From positions 2,529,123-2,593,122 of the forward strand of contig NZ_KI912268.1 of assembly GCF_000242615.2 (NCBI RefSeq): DNA of 64,000 nt, read 5' to 3'. This DNA is from Holophaga foetida DSM 6591. Lineage in GTDB: Bacteria; Acidobacteriota; Holophagae; Holophagales; Holophagaceae. Both the position numbers and the translations under genes were made by a program. A model generated the notes under the pieces. It had not been told where the DNA came from. It made no database searches and was given only the letters and a program-made list of their open reading frames with translations. This document shows, in pieces, positions 27,361 through 35,573 of the stretch. The first letter of the stretch is position 1, and every line of letters starts with the position of its first letter.

Positions 27361-27621
27361 TTATCGGTCCCGGGTGATCCGGACTTTAGGCATCCGGGCG
27401 CGGATGAGAGCGGCGGCGTCCTGAACCGGGGCCTGCTGCTGGGTGGAGGCGGCGCGGTTGGCCTCCGCGATGGCCTCGAAAACCTCCCGGCGGTGGACCG
27501 CCACCTCCTTGGGGGCAACGATGCCCAGGCGCACCCCATCCTTCGTGATGTCCGTGACAATGACTTCAATATGCCCGTCGATGATGATCGACTGGTCCAC
27601 CTTCCGTGTAATCACCAGCAT
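27361..27621 (-). CDS. csrA: Carbon storage regulator CsrA
   Basis: CsrA is a dimeric RNA-binding translational repressor acting on GGA motifs in mRNA leaders. The 86-residue product opens MLVITRKVDQSIIIDG and contains IKDG-type VTDITKDGVRLGIVAPKEVAVHRREV, with the conserved RNA-contact Arg pair. It has a C-terminal extension beyond the 61-residue enteric form, which in Bacillus is the FliW-binding surface. It begins 6 bases after the double FliW gene, so regulator and antagonist are co-translated. Confidence 0.95.
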   Translation of the reverse strand: MLVITRKVDQSIIIDGHIEVIVTDITKDGVRLGIVAPKEVAVHRREVFEAIAEANRAASTQQQAPVQDAAALIRARMPKVRITRDR

Positions 27622-27627
27622 GCGGGC

Positions 27628-28407
27628 CTATCTTTCCTGGATGAAAGGGTATTTCAGGGGGAACTGCTCAGGGTTGAGGACCAGCTGGCACCCATTCCGG
27701 GAGTTCACATTAATGACCAGGGGACCCGCCAGGTTCGCCGTCATCTTGCGGGGATCCTCCGGGATCACAACCAGCGCCAGGACCAGTGCGTCCTGCGGCC
27801 TCTCGAGTGCGAGGAAGGCTGCGCTTTCCTCGTCGAGGGGGAAGTTGTAGTCCCCCTTGATGGCCCCAGCATCAATGCAAGTAAAGGAGATTTCCTCCTG
27901 GTCCACCGCCTGTAGAAATTTGAGGGGATAGCCCCCCGCGGGCTCAAAGAGCCGAAAGGACTTGAGGTCTGGAAAGCCAATGAGCCCTTTGGGGAATTGA
28001 AGGACAACCTCATCCTTGGGGCCGAAGACCGGGTACTGGAGCGGATAGTTGTTGGCGTCCAACATAACCTGCAGGCCCACCTGGGTCTTGGCGTTGATGA
28101 CCAGAGGACCTGCCAGATTGGCAGTCATGCCCCTGGGGTTCGCCGGTACCACCACCAGCGCCAGCACCAAGGCATCCTCCTGCCGCTCCAGGGCCAGCAG
28201 GTTGGCGTCCTCGTCACAAAGGGGCACCTCATAGTCAATCTTGATGGCCGCGATATCCATGCACACGAAAGAGACCTCAGGGTGCTCTGCGGCCTGGAGG
28301 AACTTGAGGGGATACCCGCCCTTGGGTTCGAAGAGGTTGAAAGCCTTGAGCTCCGGGAACCCGGCAAGCCCCTGCGGAAAGGACAATAGAATGGATTCCT
28401 GCGCCAT
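27628..28407 (-). CDS. fliW: Tandem double-domain FliW, CsrA antagonist
   Basis: FliW binds CsrA and relieves its repression of flagellin translation. Usual FliW proteins have about 130-155 residues; this one has 259 and is two FliW domains in series. Domain 1 (1-128) and domain 2 (131-259) share FPQGLAGFPEL / FPKGLIGFPDL, LFEPxGGYPLKFLQA, ALVLALVVxP, and MTANLAGPLVIN. The two halves are clearly related but diverged (for example DIAAIKIDYEVPL versus DAGAIKGDYNFPL), so the fusion is not a recent duplication. It heads the fliW-csrA-yjfB operon. Confidence 0.92.
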   Translation of the reverse strand: MAQESILLSFPQGLAGFPELKAFNLFEPKGGYPLKFLQAAEHPEVSFVCMDIAAIKIDYEVPLCDEDANLLALERQEDALVLALVVVPANPRGMTANLAGPLVINAKTQVGLQVMLDANNYPLQYPVFGPKDEVVLQFPKGLIGFPDLKSFRLFEPAGGYPLKFLQAVDQEEISFTCIDAGAIKGDYNFPLDEESAAFLALERPQDALVLALVVIPEDPRKMTANLAGPLVINVNSRNGCQLVLNPEQFPLKYPFIQER

Positions 28408-28424
28408 GAAAGACTCCGGTTAGT

Positions 28425-29357
28425 TCAGATGTGGTTTATCGGTGCTGGATGGACAGAGGTTGATTCCCGGTCACCACCCTCGAAAATCTCCCAGAGCGCA
28501 TCCAGGCGCTTGGCCCGGAAGCGTGGGTTCGGTATGGTGCGCTCCAGTGCCTCCCGGCTGCGGGGAGGGTGCTGGAGACGGGCCAGGATCCAGCGGTTCC
28601 CCAGTTCCATGACGGCAGCCACATCACCTTCATTGCCCCACTTGCTCCTCAGCGCGAGGATGCGCCGCGTCCGTTCCTCAGCAAGGGCCCCAAGGCCCAG
28701 GCGCCTCACTTTGTCGAGGGTGGGGTTCGTGTCGGGTGGACGGTAGGCGTGGACGCGCCTCACAAGCTCCCGCACCTGACGGGGCAGAGCCGCCAGGCGC
28801 TCCCCGGTTTCCGGCTCGGAACGTCGTCCCTCGGCCTCTTCCCCTAACACCCGCAGAAGCGGCAGCAGCAGGGCGGCATCCCGGGCAGCATAGTCGAGCT
28901 GGCTGGGGCGGAGGGGACGAAGCATCCAGTTGGAATCCTGTTCCTCCTTGGGGATGTCCACCCCTAGCTTGAGTTTGGCCATGGTCTTGAGGCCGGGCTG
29001 GGGATAGCCCAGGGCCTGGGCCAGCATCATGGTGTCCATGACCGAAACGGGAATCACATCGTACAGACGCTTGAAGACGATGCCATCCCCGGAGAAATCG
29101 TGGACGATCCACGGGATCTCCGCCAGAGCCTCCAGGAAGGGCTTCATGAGAGGGGCCAGGGGGATGGGATCCACCAGCCAGGCCTGCTCGTGGTCCGCGA
29201 TCTGCATAAGCGCCAGGACACAATTGTGCACACCCGTCAGACTGCACTCGATGTCCACCGACAGGAGGTTGGACTGGAACCACTGGGGCATCGCCCTGGC
29301 CAGCTTTTCCGGGGTGTCTACATAGGTCGTGGGGAGGTCGAAACGATCCGGGGACAT
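28425..29357 (-). CDS. rnd: Ribonuclease D-like 3'-5' exonuclease with HRDC domain
   Basis: The 310-residue protein starts at ATG 29357 (a GTG eight codons upstream is possible). It has the DEDD exonuclease motifs: Exo I LLSVDIECSLTG (Asp and Glu), Exo II WIVHDFSGDGIVFKRLY and Exo III QLDYAARDAALLLPL (Tyr-x3-Asp). The region from about 200 looks like an HRDC nucleic-acid-binding domain. RNase D trims tRNA and other structured RNA 3' ends. It lies upstream of fliW on the same strand with 17 bases between. Confidence 0.88.
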   Translation of the reverse strand: MSPDRFDLPTTYVDTPEKLARAMPQWFQSNLLSVDIECSLTGVHNCVLALMQIADHEQAWLVDPIPLAPLMKPFLEALAEIPWIVHDFSGDGIVFKRLYDVIPVSVMDTMMLAQALGYPQPGLKTMAKLKLGVDIPKEEQDSNWMLRPLRPSQLDYAARDAALLLPLLRVLGEEAEGRRSEPETGERLAALPRQVRELVRRVHAYRPPDTNPTLDKVRRLGLGALAEERTRRILALRSKWGNEGDVAAVMELGNRWILARLQHPPRSREALERTIPNPRFRAKRLDALWEIFEGGDRESTSVHPAPINHI

Positions 29358-29484
29358 GCCCCCAGTTTGAAGGAAGCGCACCGAGATGGCGCCATCATTC
29401 CTGCAAAAAGCTCAAATTTCCCACTGGGCCTCTTCGAATACACATACCACTCCCTGGGCACAGGCATGCCCGGAGGCCAGGGAT

Positions 29485-29922
29485 CTATTCCAGCCGATCC
29501 GCAGGAACGCGTCGGCTCCGCCTGGTCTCGATCAGATCGTGAAGCATCACGGCGGCGGCGGCCGCATCCAGCTTGGCCTTGCGATCCTTGGCCTTCACGC
29601 CCCGCTGGGCCAGGAGGCGTTCGGCCTCCACACTGGTGAGGCGCTCGTCCCAGAAGACCAGGGGCAGGCCCGTCAGATCCCGGATGGCCTCGCCGAAGGC
29701 CCGGGCCAGTGGCGCGGTCTCGCTCTCATTGCCATCCTTGTGCTTCGGAAGACCCACCAGCAGAGCCTGGACCCCTTCGGACTTCGCCAGCCGGGCGAGC
29801 TTCTGGAGGGTGAGTTCCTCCTGCTGGGGCCAGACTTCAAAAGGGGACGAGAGGATCTCCAGCTCATCGCTGAAGGCGATGCCGATCTTCTTGGTGCCGT
29901 GATCCAGGGCCATCCAGCGCAT
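29485..29922 (-). CDS. ruvX: RuvX/YqgF Holliday-junction-resolvase-fold nuclease
   Basis: The 145-residue protein starts at ATG 29922 behind GGAG; longer frames to 30177 lack a ribosome site and family similarity. Motifs of the RNase H-like YqgF fold are present: MALDHGTKKIGIAFSD, ALLVGLPKHKDGNES, WDERLTSVEAERLL and KLDAAAAAVMLHDLI with the acidic residues. The family processes 16S rRNA 5'-end precursors and may resolve junctions. It is divergent from the MGMT-like gene. Confidence 0.92.
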   Translation of the reverse strand: MRWMALDHGTKKIGIAFSDELEILSSPFEVWPQQEELTLQKLARLAKSEGVQALLVGLPKHKDGNESETAPLARAFGEAIRDLTGLPLVFWDERLTSVEAERLLAQRGVKAKDRKAKLDAAAAAVMLHDLIETRRSRRVPADRLE

Positions 29923-30043
29923 GGGCTCTCCGGGAGGAAGTTTAACCCAGGGATGTCCATCTGACAGATGACTCATTTTAATGCGACCGCCCAGTGAAAC
30001 GTGTTTCTGTGTGGGTTCCTTGATCCACCGGTATGCTGTCTTC

Positions 30044-30295
30044 ATGAACTTCTGGACCACCTTCCCGGCGGAGCTCGGGACGCCTGGATGGATCCGGCTC
30101 CAGTGGAGCGCGGAGGGGATCCGCCAGCTCCACTTCCTGCCCACCGGGCCCATGGGCGAGGGGGATCCCCTGCCCATCCTGGTGCCCTGTCACCGGGTCC
30201 TCGCCTCCAACGGGCCTGGGGGCTTCAGTCTCTTCGGAAGCCTCCAAGCCAAAGTCCGGCTGCTGGCCCTGGAGGGCGTATCCCTCCCATGTTGA
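30044..30295 (+). CDS. Internally deleted MGMT/Ada-type DNA methyltransferase-like protein
   Basis: An 83-residue frame starts at ATG 30044. Residues 1-32 (MNFWTTFPAELGTPGWIRL) resemble the N-terminal domain of O6-alkylguanine-DNA alkyltransferases. After only eight residues the sequence jumps to PLPILVPCHRVLASNGPGGF, the active-site end with the acceptor Cys in PCHRV. The usual 70-80 residues between them, holding the recognition helix and arginine finger (RAVGxAxxxNP), are missing in frame. It is probably a relic or a changed small protein rather than a working repair enzyme. It overlaps the vanZ-like start by seven bases. Confidence 0.65.
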   Translation: MNFWTTFPAELGTPGWIRLQWSAEGIRQLHFLPTGPMGEGDPLPILVPCHRVLASNGPGGFSLFGSLQAKVRLLALEGVSLPC

Positions 30296-30771
30296 ACCGC
30301 CGCGCCTTTTTCTGGTTCTGGGCCCCGGCCCTCGCCTGGGCGGGGCTCATCTGCGCAGCCTCCTCCGCCGGATTCTCTTCCGGTCACACCGGATCCCTTC
30401 TCTACCCGATCTTCAAGAACCTCTTCCCCCATCATTCCCAGGCCACCTGGGAACTGGTCCATCTGCTCGTCCGCAAGCTGTCCCATTGGGCTGAGTATTT
30501 CATCCTTGCGGTGCTGCTCTACCGAGGCTTCCGCAAGGAAGACCCCGCTCTCTGGAATAGGCGCTGGGCCATTGGCGCCCTGGCCCTGGTGGCGGCCCTG
30601 GCCCTGGGGGACGAATTTCACCAGACCTTCGTATCTGAACGCTCGGGAAGTTTCTGGGACAGTCTGCTGGACATCTTCGGAGGAGCCTGCGGGATCGGGT
30701 GCGAGTACCTGCTCTTCAGGGTGCGTCGCATCCGGTGGGACGGTACCGCGTCTTTTCGCTATCCTGATTAG
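30289..30771 (+). CDS. VanZ-family membrane protein
   Basis: This 160-residue protein has four likely membrane helices (about 10-27, 60-80, 93-112 and 130-145). VanZ-family motifs are present: KLSHWAEYFILAVLLYR, LGDEFHQTFVSERSGSFWDSLLDIFGGACG, the His/Asp/Glu-bearing segments typical of the family. VanZ relatives affect glycopeptide resistance or cell-envelope properties; the role here is unknown. It starts within the end of the MGMT-like gene and precedes ftsQ by three bases. Confidence 0.85.
   Translation: MLNRRAFFWFWAPALAWAGLICAASSAGFSSGHTGSLLYPIFKNLFPHHSQATWELVHLLVRKLSHWAEYFILAVLLYRGFRKEDPALWNRRWAIGALALVAALALGDEFHQTFVSERSGSFWDSLLDIFGGACGIGCEYLLFRVRRIRWDGTASFRYPD
30760..30765 (+). promoter_or_regulatory. 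-10-like TATCCT before ftsQ
   Basis: CGCTATCCTG ends nine bases before ATG 30775. It could start a very short-leader ftsQ transcript from within the end of the vanZ-like gene; no good -35 box was seen. Confidence 0.3.
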
Positions 30772-30774
30772 CCC

Positions 30775-31566
30775 ATGGCCCTTCCCTCCCGATCCCGTCC
30801 CAAGCGACCCTGGCTGCCCTGGGTGCGCCTGGGCGTGGTGGCCGTCGTGGTGGTGGCCGCGGGGTACGGGGCCCTGGAGATCGGGCACCGCTACCTGGGC
30901 CTCCAGAAGCTGACCATCGAGCAGATCGCAATCACGGGCTGCCGCGGGGATCGCCAGATGGAGCTCCAGAAACTGGCGGAGGGCCTCTGCCTGGGGCGCC
31001 CCCTCTTCTGGTTTGATGCCGAGAAGCTCAGGCATGAGATTGAACGGCGCCGCTGGGTTCGGGGCCTCCTGATCCGCAGGGATCCTCCGGACCGCCTCAG
31101 CCTCGTCATCGAAGAGCGCAAGCCCCTGCTCTGGCTGGTGCGCCCCAGCGGCGTCTACCTCCTGGCAGACGACGGCATCATCCTGGACCCGGTGAACCAG
31201 AGCAACCTCTCCCCCATCCCGGTGGTGGCAGCCCCCGAGAGCCAGAAGGACGCCACGCTGGTGGAGCTGATCCGGGTAGCCTCCCGCCTCAGGGATTTCC
31301 AGTCCTCATTCTATGAGCGTCTGAACGAAATCCGCATGGAGGAAAAAGGGCCCGTGGTCTTCATAGAGGGCCTCCACGCCCCCATCTGGCTCTCCCGAAC
31401 GGATCCCACCAAGAACATTCCAAACTTCCAGGGGCTCTTCCTGGACCAGTTTGCCAAGCGGCCGGACATCTCCCAGATCCGCTATTTCGATCTGAGATGG
31501 GATGACGAGATCGCCGTGGGCAACCCCGATCCTGAACAGGCCCCCACCCTGAAGCCCGAAAAATAA
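30775..31566 (+). CDS. ftsQ: Cell division protein FtsQ/DivIB
   Basis: The 263-residue single-span protein has a basic cytoplasmic tail (SRSRPKRPW), one membrane helix (about 19-35) and a periplasmic POTRA domain (LTIEQIAITGC through RLSLVIEERKPLLWL), then the beta domain (GVYLLADDGIILD). FtsQ bridges FtsB/FtsL and FtsW/FtsI in the divisome. Gene order ftsQ-ftsA-ftsZ confirms identity. No ddl or murC/murB precedes it; instead vanZ-like and MGMT-like genes do, so the usual division/cell-wall cluster is cut down to its end. Confidence 0.92.
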   Translation: MALPSRSRPKRPWLPWVRLGVVAVVVVAAGYGALEIGHRYLGLQKLTIEQIAITGCRGDRQMELQKLAEGLCLGRPLFWFDAEKLRHEIERRRWVRGLLIRRDPPDRLSLVIEERKPLLWLVRPSGVYLLADDGIILDPVNQSNLSPIPVVAAPESQKDATLVELIRVASRLRDFQSSFYERLNEIRMEEKGPVVFIEGLHAPIWLSRTDPTKNIPNFQGLFLDQFAKRPDISQIRYFDLRWDDEIAVGNPDPEQAPTLKPEK

Positions 31567-31662
31567 GGCGGTTTGGCACATCCCCAGGAAAGGGAAGGCC
31601 CCCGGTGGCGCCAGGACGATTTTTCCCACCAATCAACTCTGAAAATGCAGCCTCGATGCGGC

Positions 31663-31668
31663 TAGAAT
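31663..31668 (+). promoter_or_regulatory. Candidate -10 (TAGAAT) for ftsA-ftsZ
   Basis: GGCTAGAATCGG lies 25 bases before the ftsA start, in a 127-base gap. The same GGCTAGAAT string precedes the HisA-like gene (9102-9110). The -35 region is weak. Confidence 0.4.
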
Positions 31669-31693
31669 CGGGGCTAAGGAACTAGGAACACTC

Positions 31694-32908
31694 ATGGTCC
31701 AACCCTCTGTCCTCCTCGGCCTGGATCTTGGAGCCAGCAAAATCGTTGCAGTCATCGCCGTTCAGGAGGAGGGGGGTCCCCTCACCGTGACCGGCGCGAG
31801 CATTGCGGACCCTGAAGGCGGCATCCGCCAGGGGGAGATCACCGATATCAACCTCACGGTGCAGGCCATCGTGAAGGCCACGGAAGAGGCCATGCGCACT
31901 GCGGGACAGACCCGCCTGGATGGCATCCGGGTCGCGGTGGACGGTCTCCAGTTCAAGGGGGAGAACCTCCGGGATTCCATCACCATCGCCAGTTCCGACC
32001 GCGTCATCACAGCCCAGGACCGGGACCGGGTCCTGGAACAGGCCACCAACGGGTGCAAGCTGGCCAAGGAAGAGCAGGTCCTCCACCGCATCCCCCAGAT
32101 GTTCCACATCAAGGGGCAGCGCGACATCAAGAACCCCGTGAACATGATCGGGGAGACCCTGGAAGCCGAGGTGCGCATTATCGTGGCCCCGGCCTCGGTG
32201 CTCGAGAACATCATGCGGGCGCTTCAACTCTCCGGACTCCAGGGCGCCACTCTGATGTACTCGCCCCTGGCCAGTGCCGAAGCGGTGCTCAGCCGCGAGG
32301 ATTCCGAGAATGGGGCCGTGGTGGTGGATATCGGCGACCAGCTGACCCACCTCGGGGTCTTCATGCGCGGGGCCCTCTTCCATTCCGCCGTGCTCCCCAT
32401 CGGGGGCATGCACTTCACCAAGGATCTGGAGATCACCAAGCACCTCGGGGGCATCAGCGTGGCCGAACGCATCAAGCGCAAGTACGGCACCGCCCTCCCC
32501 ACCCAGGTTCCGCCGGAGGATCTCATCGAACTCGAAGACGAGGGCCGCCAGGTTTCCCGCAGGGAATTGGCGGAAGTGCTGCACGCCCGGGCCGTCGAAC
32601 TGCTGAACATGGTCCAGGCAGAGATCGGCCGCAGCGGCCTCATCCACGAAATCCACGGGGGCGTGCACCTCGTGGGCGGGGGCGCCCTATTGCCCCACAT
32701 GCCCATCCTGGCCCAGAACATCCTGGGTCGTCCTAGGGTGGTGCTCGGCCGCGTCAGCGGCATCCAGGGCCTCCAGCAGGTCCTGGCCAATCCTTTCTAT
32801 GGGAATGCCCTCGGCGCGGTGAAAGCCCTCAGCCGGGAGCTCTCCGCCCCTGCCCATCGTAGTACCCGCGGGGGTGGCCTCATGGAGAAGTTCAAGAATC
32901 TCTTTTGA
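31694..32908 (+). CDS. ftsA: Cell division protein FtsA
   Basis: FtsA is the actin-like membrane tether of the Z-ring. The 404-residue protein has the phosphate-1 motif LLGLDLGASKIVAVI, phosphate-2 VVVDIGDQLTHLGVF and adenosine motif HLVGGGALLPHM. The 1C domain lies between. The C-terminus ends LMEKFKNLF, the amphipathic membrane-targeting helix. AGGA precedes the start. ftsZ starts 24 bases after its stop. Confidence 0.95.
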   Translation: MVQPSVLLGLDLGASKIVAVIAVQEEGGPLTVTGASIADPEGGIRQGEITDINLTVQAIVKATEEAMRTAGQTRLDGIRVAVDGLQFKGENLRDSITIASSDRVITAQDRDRVLEQATNGCKLAKEEQVLHRIPQMFHIKGQRDIKNPVNMIGETLEAEVRIIVAPASVLENIMRALQLSGLQGATLMYSPLASAEAVLSREDSENGAVVVDIGDQLTHLGVFMRGALFHSAVLPIGGMHFTKDLEITKHLGGISVAERIKRKYGTALPTQVPPEDLIELEDEGRQVSRRELAEVLHARAVELLNMVQAEIGRSGLIHEIHGGVHLVGGGALLPHMPILAQNILGRPRVVLGRVSGIQGLQQVLANPFYGNALGAVKALSRELSAPAHRSTRGGGLMEKFKNLF

Positions 32909-32932
32909 GCCCTAGCGTTGCCTGGAGCATCC

Positions 32933-34159
32933 ATGCCTGAAATCGCCTTCCTCCCCAGCCCCATCAACCTCCCCGGTGCCAACATCAAAGTGGTCGGCGT
33001 GGGGGGTGCGGGGTGCAACGCCATCGATCGCATGATCGCGAGCGGCGTTTCCGGGGTCCAGTTCATCGCCATGAACACCGACCAGCAGAGCCTGGCCCAG
33101 AACCAGGCCACCGCCCGGGTCGCCCTGGGCCCCCTGAGCATGCGTGGTCTCGGGGCCGGCGGCAACTCGGAGCGCGGCGCCGTGGCCGCCGAAGAGAGCC
33201 GGGAGGAGATCCTGGCTCACCTCCAGGGCGCCGATATGGTCTTCATCACCGGTGGCATGGGCGGCGGCACCGGTACCGGCGCGGCCCCTGTGGTCGCCAG
33301 CTGCGCCCGGGAACTGGGCGCTCTCACCGTGGCCGTGGTGCTGACTCCCTTCAGCTATGAAGGCGCCGGCAAGGCCCAGAAGGCCGCCGCTGGCCTGGAC
33401 AACCTCCGCAACACCGCGGACACCGTCATCGTGGTCTCCAACCAGAAGCTCCTCACCCACTGCGAGAAGGGCGTAAAGGTCAAGGAAGCCTACCAGGTCG
33501 CCGACGGCGTCCTGATCCAGGGCGTGCGGGGCATCACCGATCTCATCCTGCGCCCCGGCACCCTCAACGGCGACTTCGCCGACGTGGAAGCCGTGCTGCG
33601 CAACGGCCGGGAGGCCCTCATCGGCACCGGCAACGGCAAGGGCGAAGAGGCCCTCCTGGACGCGCTCCAGAAGGCCATGGACTGCCCCCTGCTGGAGCGC
33701 GGCACCCGCGGCCCCGCCACCCAGGTCATCGTCTCCGTCATGGCGGACTGGGATCGGGTGGAGCTGAGCGCCGTGGAGACGGCCATGAACTACCTGAGCC
33801 AGCACTATCAGGGACTGGCGGATATCAAGCTCTGTCAGGTGGAGGCCCCCGAGCTGGAGGACCGCGTCCTGGTGACAGTCCTGGCCTCCGGCTTCGACAA
33901 GCCGGTGGAGTCCTTCTTCGTCCCCGAGGTTTCGCACCTCATGGGCAACGAGGATCCCGTCACGACCTCCCGGGACCTCGGAAGGGTCTATGGCGAGACT
34001 TCGGCCCCCCCCACCAATGAAAACCCCGTGGCCACTCCCACCCGCCTCCTGCCCCAGGCCCCCACGCCCAGTGGCGAAGTGGTGGGGCTGGCGGACGATC
34101 TCCACGTCCCCGCCATCATCCGCATGAACCAGGGACAGGGACGCCTGCCCATGGAGTAG
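32933..34159 (+). CDS. ftsZ: Cell division GTPase FtsZ
   Basis: FtsZ polymerises to form the Z-ring. The 408-residue product starts at ATG 32933 behind GGAG (the TTG at 32918 is less likely). GTP-binding motifs are [16 protein letters not shown], the tubulin signature [13 protein letters not shown] at about 106-118, and the T7 catalytic loop as [12 protein letters not shown] with both Asp residues. A variable linker (about 350-385) leads to a conserved tail [12 protein letters not shown], the binding peptide for FtsA. Codon bias suggests strong expression. Confidence 0.97.
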   Translation: MPEIAFLPSPINLPGANIKVVGVGGAGCNAIDRMIASGVSGVQFIAMNTDQQSLAQNQATARVALGPLSMRGLGAGGNSERGAVAAEESREEILAHLQGADMVFITGGMGGGTGTGAAPVVASCARELGALTVAVVLTPFSYEGAGKAQKAAAGLDNLRNTADTVIVVSNQKLLTHCEKGVKVKEAYQVADGVLIQGVRGITDLILRPGTLNGDFADVEAVLRNGREALIGTGNGKGEEALLDALQKAMDCPLLERGTRGPATQVIVSVMADWDRVELSAVETAMNYLSQHYQGLADIKLCQVEAPELEDRVLVTVLASGFDKPVESFFVPEVSHLMGNEDPVTTSRDLGRVYGETSAPPTNENPVATPTRLLPQAPTPSGEVVGLADDLHVPAIIRMNQGQGRLPME

Positions 34160-34161
34160 GC

Positions 34162-34180
34162 TCTTGCGCAACGCGCAAGA
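34162..34180 (+). terminator. Short hairpin after ftsZ
   Basis: TCTTGCGC (34162-34169) pairs perfectly with GCGCAAGA (34173-34180) over a 3-base loop. No T-run follows. Confidence 0.45.
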
Positions 34181-34232
34181 AAGGGCTGGCACACCGGCAG
34201 CAGGGACCCCAGATTAGGCGCGAGGATTTCCC

Positions 34233-35573
34233 ATGCGCTATCTGCCCCTGGCCCCCTCTGAAGACCGTGCTCTGCTGGATGTCATCGGGGTTGACCGCGC
34301 CGAAGACCTCCTGAAGAGCATCCCTGAAGCCCTACGGTTGAACCGGGGGCTGGAGCTTCCGCCCCACGCCTCGGAGCTGGATGTCCTGCGGACCATGGAG
34401 GGCCTGGCCGGGGCCAACCGCCCCTTCCGCTCCCGCTTCCTGGGGGCCGGGGCCTACAGCCACTACATCCCCGCCGCCGTGGACCATCTAGCCAGCCGCC
34501 AGGAGTGGTTCACCTCCTACACGCCCTACCAGCCCGAGATCAGCCAAGGAACCCTCCAGGCCATCTTCGAGTACCAGACCATGATCTGCGACCTCACGGG
34601 GCTGGAGGTCACCAACGCCAGCATGTATGACGGGGCCACCGCCGCCGCCGAGGCCGCCCTCATGGGCCTGCGTCTCAACCGCCACCGGGGCACGGTCCTG
34701 GCGAGCGAGGGCCTCCACCCCCACACCCTGGAGGTGATCCGCACCTTCCTGGCCCCCCGGGAGGGCCTGGCCCTGGTGGAGGTGTCCCTGAAGGACGGAC
34801 TCACCGACCCGGAGGATCTCCGCGCCAAGCTCAGTGAGGATGTGGCCTGTGTCCTGGTGGGCTATCCCAACTTCCTGGGCTGCGTCGAGGATCTTCAGGC
34901 ACTCGCCGAGCCCATCCATGCCGCAGGAGCGCTCCTGGTCTCCGTCACCCAGGAGGCCCTGGCCTTCGGCTGGCTGGAGGCCCCCGGGCACGTGGGGGCG
35001 GATCTGGCGGCGGGGGAGGCCATGAGCTTCGGGAACCGCACCAGCTTCGGTGGCCCCTTCCTGGGCTTCCTCGCCGCCAGGGACAGTGGCAAGCGCGAGA
35101 TGCCGGGCCGCCTCATCGGCCAGACCCACGATGCCGATGGACGCCCCGGCTGCGTGCTCACCCTGGCCAGCCGGGAGCAGCACATCCGGAGGGAGCGGGC
35201 CACCTCCAACATCTGCTCCAACCAAGCCCTCATTGCCCTGCGGGCCAATATCTTCCTCCAGCTCGCCGGTCCCGAGGGCCTGCGGGGACTGGCGGAGCAG
35301 AACGCGGCCAAGGCCCAGTATCTGCGCGAAAAGCTCCTGGACTCCGGGTGCTTCGAACCGCTCTGGGAGGCCCCCTTCTTCAATGAGTTCGCCCTGCGCT
35401 GCCAGGGGGACGTGGAGGCCCTTCAGCATGCCTGCCGGGAGGCGGGCTTCCAGCCGGGCCTGGATCTGGGCCCCTACGGCTGGGACGGGGCCGTGCTCTG
35501 GTGCGCCACGGAACTGAACACCCGCGAGGACATGGACCGCCTGGCTGAAGTCCTGGGAGCCCTCCCATGCTGA
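34233..35573 (+). CDS. gcvPA: Glycine dehydrogenase (decarboxylating) subunit 1
   Basis: This 446-residue protein is the N-terminal half of the split P-protein of the glycine cleavage system. Hallmarks are MRYLPLAPSEDRALLDVIGV, SHYIPAAVDHL, TPYQPEISQGTLQAIFEYQ and EMPGRLIGQTHDADGRPG. Together with subunit 2 it decarboxylates glycine and passes the aminomethyl group to GcvH. The two genes overlap by seven bases. No gcvT, gcvH or lpd is near, and no glycine riboswitch fits the 73-base upstream gap. Confidence 0.95.
   Translation: MRYLPLAPSEDRALLDVIGVDRAEDLLKSIPEALRLNRGLELPPHASELDVLRTMEGLAGANRPFRSRFLGAGAYSHYIPAAVDHLASRQEWFTSYTPYQPEISQGTLQAIFEYQTMICDLTGLEVTNASMYDGATAAAEAALMGLRLNRHRGTVLASEGLHPHTLEVIRTFLAPREGLALVEVSLKDGLTDPEDLRAKLSEDVACVLVGYPNFLGCVEDLQALAEPIHAAGALLVSVTQEALAFGWLEAPGHVGADLAAGEAMSFGNRTSFGGPFLGFLAARDSGKREMPGRLIGQTHDADGRPGCVLTLASREQHIRRERATSNICSNQALIALRANIFLQLAGPEGLRGLAEQNAAKAQYLREKLLDSGCFEPLWEAPFFNEFALRCQGDVEALQHACREAGFQPGLDLGPYGWDGAVLWCATELNTREDMDRLAEVLGALPC

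Noticed and set aside
34160..34232. Glycine riboswitch before gcvPA
   Set aside because: Only 73 bases are available and no tandem aptamer pattern is present; only a short hairpin is seen.
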